A stretch of 11,658 bases of DNA, from contig JADLKH010000001.1 of assembly GCA_015657435.1 (NCBI GenBank), positions 231,435-243,092 on the forward strand, given 5' to 3'. The translations under genes and the position numbers were made by a program. The notes under the pieces are model-generated. The model did not search any database and was not told the origin of the DNA. It saw only the letters and a program-made list of their open reading frames with translations. Source of the DNA: Synergistales bacterium. Its GTDB lineage: Bacteria > Synergistota > Synergistia > Synergistales > 79-D21. Positions 1 to 6,319 of the stretch are shown here, in pieces; position 1 is the stretch's first letter; every line of letters begins with the position of its first letter.

Positions 1-1362
1 CCTCTCTCTCTGTCGGAGAAGCTGTTCCCGGACAAATTCGGTGGCGCCGACATCCAGGCCCCAGGTCGGCTGCATCGCCACGATCAGGGTCGGGGTCCCC
101 GAAAGCTCCCTGCCCAGCATGAGACGCTGCTGGTTGCCGCCCGAAAGATTCCGGACTGGAACACCCAAACCGGGGGTGGAAACATCGAACCGTTCCACGA
201 TTCGGCCGGTCTGGCCTGCGATGTTTTCCCAGCTCAGGAAGATGCCCCTCGCATAGGGTTTCCTCCAGAAATTCTTGAGCGCGAAATTCTCCCTCAGGTT
301 CATGTTCCCGACGAGTCCCGTTCCCTTCCGATCCGCGGGGATGCAGCTTACGCCGCCCCTGATGAAATCCATCGGTTTCGCGCCGGTAAGGTCCTTCCCG
401 CGAAGGATGACCCGTCCGAACTGGATCGGCCTCAACCCGGTCAGTGCCTCACAAAGTTCCTTCTGACCATTTCCGGCGATCCCCGCGATTCCGAGGATCT
501 CCCCTTCCCTGATCGACAGGCTTAGATTCCGAACCGCAGGAAGACCGCGATCATTCAGAGCGCAGATCCCCTCTGCATCGAGGATCGTTTCCCCAACGTT
601 CACGACGGCTTTGTCCACGGCAAAAACGACTTTCCGTCCCACCATTTTTTCCGCCAGACCTTCCCGGGTTACCTTTTTTCCCGGCAGAGTTTCCACAACT
701 TCTCCCTTTCTAAGGATCGTGATGCGGTCGGATATTTCCATGACTTCGTCGAGCTTGTGGGAAATAAAAACGACGCCATGCCCTTCGGCCGTCATCTGCC
801 GAATCGTGTTGAAGAGATGGTGAACCTCCTGGGGAGTAAGGACGGAAGTGGGCTCGTCAAGCACAAGCAACTGCGCCTTCCGATAGAGCATCTTGAGAAT
901 TTCGACACGCTGCTGCTCGCCGACGGACAGCTGCCAGACCTGAGCTTCGGGTTCGACGTCCAGACCATATCGGGCAGAAAGCTCCCTGATCCTTTCGATC
1001 ACGGTTTTTCGGGGCAGGACAGCCTCCAGGTCAGGCAGTCCCATGATCATGTTTTCCCAAACCGTCAGGACGGGAACCAGCATGAAATGCTGGTGCACCA
1101 TACCGACCCCTGCTGCAATCGCATCTCTTGGAGACGAAAACCGCCATTGCCGGCCCTTCACCCTGATGGCACCCGAGTCGGGCTGGTAAAGGCCGTTCAG
1201 GATGTTCATCAGCGTGCTCTTGCCCGCACCGTTCTCTCCGAGGAGCGTGTGCACTTCACCCGGGAAAACGTCAAAATCGATCCCCACGTTCGCTCTCACC
1301 GATGCAAAGGTCTTGCTGATCCCGACCATTTGCACGAGTGGAACTCGTCTTTCTGTTTCCAT
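1..1362 (-). CDS. BMP-type (nucleoside-like) ABC transporter, double ATP-binding protein, C-terminus cut by window edge
   Basis: This is the cytoplasmic ATPase of an importer, with two ABC domains in one chain, the layout of nucleoside (BmpA/NupABC-type) and ribose-type importers. My translation of the minus strand gives 454 codons with no stop before the left edge; relatives have about 500-515 residues, so roughly 50 are missing. Domain 1 has Walker A GENGAGKST (residues 42-50), the Q-loop region VHQHFM (about 89-94), signature LSVGEQQR (145-152), Walker B LLVLDEP (165-171) and the H-loop His at 202. Domain 2 has a degenerate P-loop (GIAGNGQKEL), a good signature (NLSGGNQQR) and a Walker B-like LIVAMQP. 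A non-canonical second P-loop is usual in this family. The ATG at 1362 has GGAG motifs 4 and 11 bases upstream. It follows the binding-protein gene by about 130 bases, so they form one operon. Substrate is inferred from the family, not shown. Confidence 0.93.
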   Translation of the reverse strand, partial: METERRVPLVQMVGISKTFASVRANVGIDFDVFPGEVHTLLGENGAGKSTLMNILNGLYQPDSGAIRVKGRQWRFSSPRDAIAAGVGMVHQHFMLVPVLTVWENMIMGLPDLEAVLPRKTVIERIRELSARYGLDVEPEAQVWQLSVGEQQRVEILKMLYRKAQLLVLDEPTSVLTPQEVHHLFNTIRQMTAEGHGVVFISHKLDEVMEISDRITILRKGEVVETLPGKKVTREGLAEKMVGRKVVFAVDKAVVNVGETILDAEGICALNDRGLPAVRNLSLSIREGEILGIAGIAGNGQKELCEALTGLRPIQFGRVILRGKDLTGAKPMDFIRGGVSCIPADRKGTGLVGNMNLRENFALKNFWRKPYARGIFLSWENIAGQTGRIVERFDVSTPGLGVPVRNLSGGNQQRLMLGRELSGTPTLIVAMQPTWGLDVGATEFVREQLLRQRER

Positions 1363-1440
1363 CAGGCTCCACGCTCCAGGGAAGAAAATGCCTTTGACCT
1401 TCCAAGTTTGCCTCAATGAGCCGAATTGTCAACGCTCGAC

Positions 1441-1473
1441 AAGAAAAGGGGAGCCCCTCTTCGAGGCTCCCCT
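1441..1473 (-). terminator. Intrinsic terminator (probably partial) between binding protein and ABC ATPase
   Basis: On the minus strand a perfect 9-bp GC-rich stem (1465-1473 with 1447-1455) is followed by a T-rich run (TTTTCTT, 1447-1441). It begins about 20 bases after the binding-protein stop codon and about 80 bases before the ATPase start. Placed inside an apparent operon, it probably lets only part of the transcripts through, so the periplasmic protein is made in excess. It could also be a processing or stabilising 3' hairpin. Confidence 0.75.
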
Positions 1474-1491
1474 GAAAATTCGCAACCGGTC

Positions 1492-2574
1492 CTACTTCGG
1501 AATCGTCCCCTCGACGCCCTGGACGAACCAGCTCATGGAGAGCATATCGCCATCGGACATCCGTTTCCCGGCCTCGACCTTCACTTTGCCGGACTGGTCC
1601 CTGATGGGCCCGGTGAAGACATCCCATTTGCCCGAAACGATCTTCCCCTGCTCTTCCGCAACAAGTTTTTTGACGCTCTCCGGAACAGCCTTCCCGTAAG
1701 GGGCAAGGCCAACCATCTTTTCCTTCAGTCCCCACCAGATCGACTCGGACTTCCAGGTTCCCTTCTCGACCTTTTCCGCCGTGTACTTGTACAGCATTCC
1801 CCAGTTCCAGATGGGCGCGGTCAGGTGACGTGTGGGGGCGTACTTGCTCATGTCGTTGTTGTACCCCACGACCCAGACCTTGGCTTCCTCGGCAGCCTGC
1901 GGTGCCGCGCCGGAGTCGGCATGCATGGCGATGACGTCGGCTCCCGAGTCGATCAGTGCCTTGGTCGCTTCCTTCTCCTTGCCGGGATCAAACCAGGAGA
2001 ACAGCCAGACGACCTTCACCTTCGCCTTGGGGTTCACTTTGCGGACGCCGAGCGTGAAGGCATTGATCCCGCGGATGACCTCGGGGATCGGGTTTGCGGC
2101 AACGTAACCGATGATGTTGCTCTTCGTCATCTTCCCCGCGACCAGACCGGAGAGATAGCGGGGCTGGTAGATCCTGCCGAAGTAGGTCCCCACGTTGGGG
2201 GCCGTCTTGTATCCGGAGCAGTGCATGAAAACAACGTCAGGATGCTTTTTGGCGACTTCCTGGACAAAATCCATGTAGCCGAAGGACGTGGCGAAAACCA
2301 GTTTGGAGCCGTTTCGGACAAACGTTTCCATGACCCTGACGGAATCAGGCCCCTCCGGAACCGATTCGACGATGCTGGAGGTGAGTCCCGGAAAAGCCTT
2401 CTGCATCTCGAGGCGGCCCTTGTCGTGCATGTAGGTCCATCCGCCGTCACCGACCGGCCCGATGTAGACGAATCCGGCCTTGATGTCCTTCGCGGGAACA
2501 GGAGCGATGGCCCATGCCGCTGTGGCCGCAAGCAGGAAAGCCATCACGATCGCGATTGCCCAACTCTTTCTCAT
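1492..2574 (-). CDS. BMP family ABC transporter substrate-binding protein
   Basis: This is the periplasmic solute receptor of the importer whose ATPase follows it. It has 360 residues, normal for the Bmp/PnrA family (PF02608). A signal peptide occupies about residues 1-22 (MRKSW, a hydrophobic run, then AAWA). The mature part starts with the family's first strand (IKAGFVYIGPVGDGGWTY), where GDGGW sits at the ligand cleft. Later segments also fit the family: the GSKLVFATSFGYMD stretch, the VVFMHCSGY strand, the HADSG loop, and a C-terminal part with KWDVFTGPIRDQSG. There is no lipobox Cys after the signal, so the protein should be soluble in the periplasm rather than a lipoprotein as in Gram-positives and spirochaetes. 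The ATG at 2574 has GGAGG at 2586-2590. Relatives bind nucleosides, purines or similar small solutes; the ligand here is not determined. Confidence 0.92.
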   Translation of the reverse strand: MRKSWAIAIVMAFLLAATAAWAIAPVPAKDIKAGFVYIGPVGDGGWTYMHDKGRLEMQKAFPGLTSSIVESVPEGPDSVRVMETFVRNGSKLVFATSFGYMDFVQEVAKKHPDVVFMHCSGYKTAPNVGTYFGRIYQPRYLSGLVAGKMTKSNIIGYVAANPIPEVIRGINAFTLGVRKVNPKAKVKVVWLFSWFDPGKEKEATKALIDSGADVIAMHADSGAAPQAAEEAKVWVVGYNNDMSKYAPTRHLTAPIWNWGMLYKYTAEKVEKGTWKSESIWWGLKEKMVGLAPYGKAVPESVKKLVAEEQGKIVSGKWDVFTGPIRDQSGKVKVEAGKRMSDGDMLSMSWFVQGVEGTIPK

Positions 2575-2624
2575 TCGTTATTCCGCCTCCCGAATTTGAC
2601 TTCAAACTTGCTTTCCCGTTCTTC

Positions 2625-2657
2625 ATTATAGATAACATGGCATACATTTTGTCGCAA
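2625..2657 (-). promoter_or_regulatory. Possible sigma70-type promoter of the BMP operon
   Basis: Reading the minus strand, TTGCGA (2657-2652) could be a -35 box. Two -10 candidates follow: TTATCT (2635-2630) at a 16-bp spacing, or the perfect TATAAT (2630-2625) at 21 bp, which is too long for that -35. The stretch is AT-rich compared with the genes around it and lies about 50-80 bases before the binding-protein ATG. The assignment rests on motif matching only. Confidence 0.35.
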
Positions 2658-2685
2658 GACCCAAAAAATATCAGCCTTTTGGGTC
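2658..2685. repeat. 9-bp inverted repeat, operator or weak terminator
   Basis: GACCCAAAA (2658-2666) is the exact reverse complement of TTTTGGGTC (2677-2685), with a 10-base spacer. It lies 35 bases past the DUF4127 stop and directly abuts the candidate -35 box of the BMP promoter. On the minus strand it is followed by TTGCGAC, not a T-tract, so it is a poor terminator for DUF4127. The position fits a repressor or activator site for the transport operon. Confidence 0.45.
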
Positions 2686-2719
2686 CTTATTCCCCAACGG
2701 CATTAACTAGCCGCGACGT

Positions 2720-4261
2720 TTACTCCTTCCGGGTTATCCGTATTTCGAATAAACGGCCCCATGGATAACTCACTTCATATTCTACGGGCCCAAAATCCGA
2801 AAGAGCGATGCTGGAAAAAGCGTGCAGTCGTTCGCGAATATCCGCTTCCAGTGCCGTCGAGCTCGCCTGCCCCCCGAAAGGTCCTTTCGATACGACCGCC
2901 GGTCTAACCTCCGCCTGGTAGCCCCATTCGTCTAAAAGTCGCGCAAAAAGAATCCATTTCCTTTGGCCGTCGGACATCCATTTTGACATCACACCCGAGG
3001 CAAGGGCAATGCCTATGGCGTTGTCCGAAGTGTTCCCACTCGAGTAGGCGGCAAGCCGGCCCAGAAGTTTTCTCTCCCTGAGTGCGGCCATAAATCCCCT
3101 GTCGGCCCCGTTATCGAAAGCAATATCGGCCACTGCAACCCGTTTCCCGCTATCGAGGATTTCTTCTATTGTCCTGCACAGGGCCCGATCCGCTTCATCC
3201 GGGACGGGACGGTTCATCGGTGAAGACGCTTCCCAGCTACGGCCGTCACGAGGGAGGTTGCCGACAAGCACCATGTCGGCTTCATCCCGGGATTCGACCA
3301 GGCGTACGCCTAAGACCTCGGCCTGGATCTCGAGGGACTCTTTCGGAGAGAAGCCCGAGTAATTGGGGTGCCCACCTTTTACTGAGGGAAGGGAAAACAA
3401 GGAAGCCACTCTCTGTTGCGGCTTCCCCTCGAGAATCGCCCGGCCAAAGAGAAGAAGTCCCATTTGGTCCACTCCTGGAACCACCGCGGCCTGTCCGCGG
3501 GGGATCTCTCCTATCGTCCCGGCCATCGAGCGGAATTCCTGTTCCAACAAGATCGGGGAAACGTTGTCATCCAGCCCGATGCCAACGAAACCGATCCCTC
3601 TCGAGCTGTGCAGCGCAAGAAGCCGGTTGGCAAAACGAAGGCTCCTGTTGCGCCTGTTCGCCCACTCTCTCAAAACGGGGGGCGGGATTGTTTTGAGCAG
3701 GCGTTCCGCCACCGCCAGTTCGTCCGCGGATAGGATTCCCCGGGAAGCCGCGGACTGCAGTCCGGCAAGCCTGAACAGCTGTGGGGCCCATTTCGCGTTG
3801 TAGTCGGCATCGAGAAGTCCCTGGCTCACCCTGGGCAGTCGGAGAAGGGTCCCGAAAAGGGCGAACCGTTGCCCAGGAGAGAGTGAAACCAACCCTTTCA
3901 ATGCCTCGAACCGCCTGGTGATCTCGCCTTCGTCCAGATCATTCGTCCTGGATGAGACAAGACCCCCGAAGAGGAAGGCGTCGGCCGCAACGATAACGGC
4001 TCCCTCCTTCGGGCAGGAGGCGAGCCACTCGTAGAGCCCCTCAAAGTCCGAAACCCCGTCCTGGCCGCGAAAAAAGGAATCCGGAGGCAGGAGGAGCTTC
4101 ACACCGAGAGCTTCCGCCGCTTCGACAACCCGGTCCAGGGAGTAGGGCCGGTCATCCAGAGGAACATACCCGATTGCCTGGGCTCCGGCAGGAGAGGCGC
4201 ATGGAGCCATGAACACGAGCAGCAGCAGGATCGTCAGCGAACGACGCGCCGCTTTTCCCAT
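2720..4261 (-). CDS. Secreted DUF4127 family protein, function unknown
   Basis: The protein has 513 residues and I recognise it as DUF4127 (PF13552), whose biochemical role is not established. After a basic start and hydrophobic segment (signal peptide, about residues 1-28, cleavage near AGAQA) come the family's landmarks. These are YVPLDDRPYS (32-41), an early LLLPP, DAFLFGGLVSSR, a GLDDNVSP segment, VVPGVDQMGLLLFGR, and a late block with DIAFDNGADRGF and AYSSGNTSDNAIG. The repeated Asp/Asn-rich motifs suggest a polar active site or ligand site, which is inference. The reading frame stays open upstream to 4363, but that part runs through a terminator hairpin. The ATG at 4261 instead gives a proper signal peptide and has a GGGAGG ribosome binding site just before it. 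It appears to be a single-gene unit with its own leader. Cys21 is not in a good lipobox, so export to the periplasm is likelier than lipidation. Confidence 0.87.
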   Translation of the reverse strand: MGKAARRSLTILLLLVFMAPCASPAGAQAIGYVPLDDRPYSLDRVVEAAEALGVKLLLPPDSFFRGQDGVSDFEGLYEWLASCPKEGAVIVAADAFLFGGLVSSRTNDLDEGEITRRFEALKGLVSLSPGQRFALFGTLLRLPRVSQGLLDADYNAKWAPQLFRLAGLQSAASRGILSADELAVAERLLKTIPPPVLREWANRRNRSLRFANRLLALHSSRGIGFVGIGLDDNVSPILLEQEFRSMAGTIGEIPRGQAAVVPGVDQMGLLLFGRAILEGKPQQRVASLFSLPSVKGGHPNYSGFSPKESLEIQAEVLGVRLVESRDEADMVLVGNLPRDGRSWEASSPMNRPVPDEADRALCRTIEEILDSGKRVAVADIAFDNGADRGFMAALRERKLLGRLAAYSSGNTSDNAIGIALASGVMSKWMSDGQRKWILFARLLDEWGYQAEVRPAVVSKGPFGGQASSTALEADIRERLHAFSSIALSDFGPVEYEVSYPWGRLFEIRITRKE

Positions 4262-4350
4262 CGGCCTCCCCTCCCTCCGAAAACAAAAAAGCCCCATCTC
4301 CTGATGGGGCTTGAGCCTTCTGGCTCCCCGACGAGGATGACGTATAGTTA
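4262..4350 (-). promoter_or_regulatory. Structured 5' leader of the DUF4127 gene, putative attenuator
   Basis: The minus-strand leader holds two hairpins in tandem. The first pairs GAGCC and GGCTC around an AGAA loop (4326-4322 with 4317-4313). The second is the terminator at 4281-4312, just before the GGGAGG ribosome binding site and start codon. The CCC of the first arm's extension (forward 4327-4329, GGG in the RNA) can pair with the CCC of the terminator's first arm. The first hairpin can therefore extend and block the terminator, the usual on/off logic of attenuators and riboswitches. I could not match it to any riboswitch class I know (TPP, FMN, cobalamin, SAM, glycine, c-di-GMP, fluoride, Mn, purine). 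The trigger is unknown. Confidence 0.5.
4281..4312 (-). terminator. Intrinsic terminator in the DUF4127 leader
   Basis: A 10-bp perfect stem (4303-4312 with 4289-4298, loop AGGA on the minus strand) is followed by TTTTTTGTTTT. It ends about 20 bases before the DUF4127 ATG and no gene precedes it on this strand for several hundred bases. It therefore ends either transcripts of the leader itself (attenuation) or a small RNA made from about 4320-4460. Confidence 0.8.
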
Positions 4351-4393
4351 TCAGAAAAGCCATATTTGCAATCTTTTAGTAGATTTATGGTTT

Positions 4394-4425
4394 TTTTTGT
4401 TGTACGGATATCTGTACGACAAAAA
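4394..4425. repeat. 32-bp near-perfect palindrome, candidate operator
   Basis: The sequence is symmetric about 4409/4410. Of 16 base pairs, 14 are exact and the other two are G/T (4401 with 4418, 4406 with 4413). The core is GTAC-N8-GTAC centred on GATATC, flanked by TTGT and ACAA and then A/T runs. It lies between the divergent DUF4127 and porin genes, about 135 bp upstream of the DUF4127 start codon and about 140 bp upstream of the porin's candidate promoter. Symmetry on this scale suits a dimeric repressor such as a TetR, GntR or MarR type. No regulator gene lies in the window. The flanking stretch 4426-4530 shows no gene or convincing motif. Confidence 0.6.
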
Positions 4426-4540
4426 CTCATGAAAACCGTGCTCCAATGTGGACTAAAACCGCTTCCCAACTTGATTATGCCACAAGCACTCAGACAAATA
4501 TACCTGTGATCTTTCCAATACTTGTTTTAACCCAAAGGAC

Positions 4541-4569
4541 TTCTCCTTTTTTATTCTTGGTGCTATATT
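4541..4569 (+). promoter_or_regulatory. Probable extended -10 promoter of the SLH porin
   Basis: TGCTATATT (4561-4569) is an extended -10 element (TGn followed by TATATT). At a 17-bp spacing the -35 position reads TTCTCC (4541-4546), a weak match that an extended -10 promoter tolerates. Transcription would begin near 4576 and leave a leader of about 245 nt before the porin ATG. A consensus TTGACA at 4583-4588 has no -10 at a suitable distance and was not chosen. Confidence 0.5.
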
Positions 4570-4575
4570 CCTTCA

Positions 4576-4821
4576 AAGGTCCTTGACAGTCTAACCTTGG
4601 ATACAAAGAAGCTTCGAATGCCGCGACGACCCCGGAAGGCCCGGAAGGAGGTGCACCAACCCCCAGCCAACAAGGGAGAGCGGATTATGAAGGCGGATCG
4701 GACCGGAGAGGGAGAAAAGGGAGAAGGCGTGTGGAGGAAACGTGGACACTTCACGGACCGGCCCCGGATCGACCCCGGAAAGACCGCAAAACCACACACA
4801 ACCAAGGGGGTTGTAATCCAC
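4576..4821 (+). promoter_or_regulatory. Long 5' leader of the porin mRNA with possible SD occlusion
   Basis: About 245 nt separate the likely transcription start from the porin ATG. The ribosome binding site, AAGGGGG (4804-4810), sits in a local hairpin (ACAACC 4798-4803 with GGTTGT 4809-4814). It can alternatively pair over 8 bases (GGGGGTTG, 4806-4813) with CAACCCCC at 4657-4664. Either fold would hide the site, so translation control is plausible. The frame of the porin is open through the leader, but that peptide is very basic and has no sign of export. I therefore read the leader as untranslated. Confidence 0.4.
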
Positions 4822-6249
4822 ATGAAGAAACTGTTTGCATTGATCGCAGTCGCGGCCCTCGTGGCCTTCGCCGCTCCGGCGTTCGCCGCGAACCCGTTCG
4901 CCGACGTGCCCATGAACCACTGGGCCTATGACGCCGTTGCGCAGCTTGCCGCCAACGGGATCGTCGTCGGCTATCCCGACGGCGCCTACAAGGGACCCCA
5001 GCCGGCCACCCGTTACGAACTGGCCGCCGTTGTGGCCCGCGCCCTGGCCAACGTGGACATGAACAAGGCCAGCAAGCAGGACCTGGAGATGCTGAAGAAG
5101 CTGGTTGTCGAGTTCAAGAGCGAGCTCGACGCGCTGGGCGTGAAGGTGGACAAGCTGGATGCCCGCGTTGCCGTCCTCGAGGAGAGGATCGGCGGCTGGA
5201 AATTCAGCGGGAACTTCCGCTTCACCGCGAAGTGGGCCGATGACGACAATCCTTACGGCGTCGACCAGGACAGCAACTGGAGCGTTGACCGCTTCCGCTG
5301 GAACATCGTGAAGTACGTCGACGACAAGGTGACGCTGAACGTCCGTCTGCAGGGCGGCGGCGGCAATTCCCTCGACGTGGTTCGCGCCTACGCGACGATC
5401 AAGTTCCCCTGGGATGTCACCGCCCAGGTGGGCCGGTTCCCGCTCGACTGGGAAGCCGACTTCTATGCCACCGACTTCGCCGGCTACATGATGAACGATG
5501 CCTATGTCACCGACTATGATCCGCTCGCCACGGCGATCTGGTTCACGAAGCCCTTCGAGATGGGCAGTTTCGAGATGTTCGTCGCCCACAACGAGGAAGG
5601 CGCCAACGAGGACGATTTCTATCAGTACGGCGCCCGCCTGGCCTTCAACTTCAACGAGAACTTCTCGGCCGCTGTGAACTACGTGCGTTACGAGTACCAG
5701 GATCTGGATGGTTTCTCCACCCTGTGGGGCGACCTCATCGTGAACTTCAACGAGAACATCGCCTTCAAGGGACAGTATTTCACCCAGGACCTGGATCCCT
5801 ACTGGGGCGGCTGGGATGATTCCCCGAGCGCCTGGAAGGCTATCCTCGACGTGAAGCAGGATGCCCTGAAGTTCACCGACCTGTGGATCGAGTACGCCCA
5901 GATCGACGAAGGGTTCTTCTTCCGCAACGCCGATCCGTACGCGTGGACTCTGAGCTCTAGCCCCTTCCTTTCTGACGGAATCGAGGGCGCTTATGCCTAC
6001 GGCGACACGACCATCCTGAACATCGTTGCCCACCAGAAGTGGAACGACCAGTGGTGGACCTATGTTCGGTACTTCGCCGCGGATTCCGACTATGATGAAT
6101 ACAGCTACAAGGACTACAGCGCCAGCGTCCGCTACAACTACACCCCGAACCTGTGGTTCGAGCTCGGCTACGACAAGGTCGACCCGGATTGGGAGACGGG
6201 CGATTTCGGCGACGATCTGGTGTGGTTCCGCACCACGGTCAACTTCTAG
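4822..6249 (+). CDS. SLH-domain outer-membrane porin (S-layer-like protein)
   Basis: This is an abundant-type outer-membrane channel that also ties the outer membrane to the cell wall. It has 475 residues. A signal peptide spans about 1-22 (MKKLFA to PAFA). One SLH domain covers about 24-76 (FADVP..HWAYDAV..LA..GIV.GYPDG..KG..PATRYELA..VARAL). A coiled-coil stalk covers about 80-123. From about 126 onward a beta-barrel of alternating aromatic and polar strands ends with Phe, the outer-membrane insertion signal (TTVNF). Two strands repeat NFNEN (near 5648 and 5742). In related porins (OmpM of Negativicutes, Slp of Synergistota) the SLH domain binds peptidoglycan or its attached polymer, and the barrel passes small solutes. 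The ATG at 4822 was chosen because it begins a textbook signal peptide and has GGGGG 11 bases upstream. The gene stands alone, with its own promoter and strong terminator. Confidence 0.93.
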   Translation: MKKLFALIAVAALVAFAAPAFAANPFADVPMNHWAYDAVAQLAANGIVVGYPDGAYKGPQPATRYELAAVVARALANVDMNKASKQDLEMLKKLVVEFKSELDALGVKVDKLDARVAVLEERIGGWKFSGNFRFTAKWADDDNPYGVDQDSNWSVDRFRWNIVKYVDDKVTLNVRLQGGGGNSLDVVRAYATIKFPWDVTAQVGRFPLDWEADFYATDFAGYMMNDAYVTDYDPLATAIWFTKPFEMGSFEMFVAHNEEGANEDDFYQYGARLAFNFNENFSAAVNYVRYEYQDLDGFSTLWGDLIVNFNENIAFKGQYFTQDLDPYWGGWDDSPSAWKAILDVKQDALKFTDLWIEYAQIDEGFFFRNADPYAWTLSSSPFLSDGIEGAYAYGDTTILNIVAHQKWNDQWWTYVRYFAADSDYDEYSYKDYSASVRYNYTPNLWFELGYDKVDPDWETGDFGDDLVWFRTTVNF

Positions 6250-6263
6250 TCATAACATCAACA

Positions 6264-6300
6264 AAGAGGGGGCAGGCGAAAGCCTGCCCCCTCTTCTTTG
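6264..6300 (+). terminator. Strong intrinsic terminator of the porin gene
   Basis: A 14-bp perfect stem (6264-6277 with 6282-6295) closes on a GAAA tetraloop and is followed by TTCTTTGGTTT. It starts 14 bases after the porin stop codon. On the other strand the stem is followed by a weaker T-rich stretch (CTCTTTGTT). It may therefore also stop transcription arriving from the convergent prophage genes. Confidence 0.92.
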
Positions 6301-6303
6301 GTT

Positions 6304-6319
6304 TCACCCTTAGGGGTGA
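6304..6319. repeat. Short hairpin at the prophage end
   Basis: TCACCC (6304-6309) and GGGTGA (6314-6319) pair around TTAG, immediately past the stop codon of the last prophage gene. There is no T-tract on either strand, so alone it is not a terminator. It lies in the short strip where the host-prophage boundary is expected. Confidence 0.35.

Noticed and set aside
1426..2631. Long plus-strand frame opposite the BMP gene (401 codons)
   Set aside because: It is antisense to a clear BMP protein and has no ribosome binding site or recognisable domain; a by-product of GC-rich codons.
4262..4363. N-terminal extension of the DUF4127 protein up to 4363
   Set aside because: This stretch contains the intrinsic terminator, and the ATG at 4261 gives a proper signal peptide with a good ribosome binding site.
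4534..4556. AAAGGA/TCCTTT hairpin plus T-run as a plus-strand terminator
   Set aside because: The stem has only six mostly weak pairs and no gene precedes it on this strand.
4583..4607. TTGACA at 4583 with TACAAA as a porin promoter
   Set aside because: The spacing is only 13 bp; the extended -10 at 4561-4569 fits better.
4597..4821. In-frame upstream extension of the porin from TTG 4597 or ATG 4618
   Set aside because: It would put about 70 basic residues before a textbook signal peptide and includes the ribosome binding site; read as untranslated leader.
4591..6033. Long minus-strand frame opposite the porin (480 codons)
   Set aside because: Its Val/Gly/Glu-rich low-complexity composition mirrors the porin's codon use; the plus strand has signal peptide, SLH and barrel.
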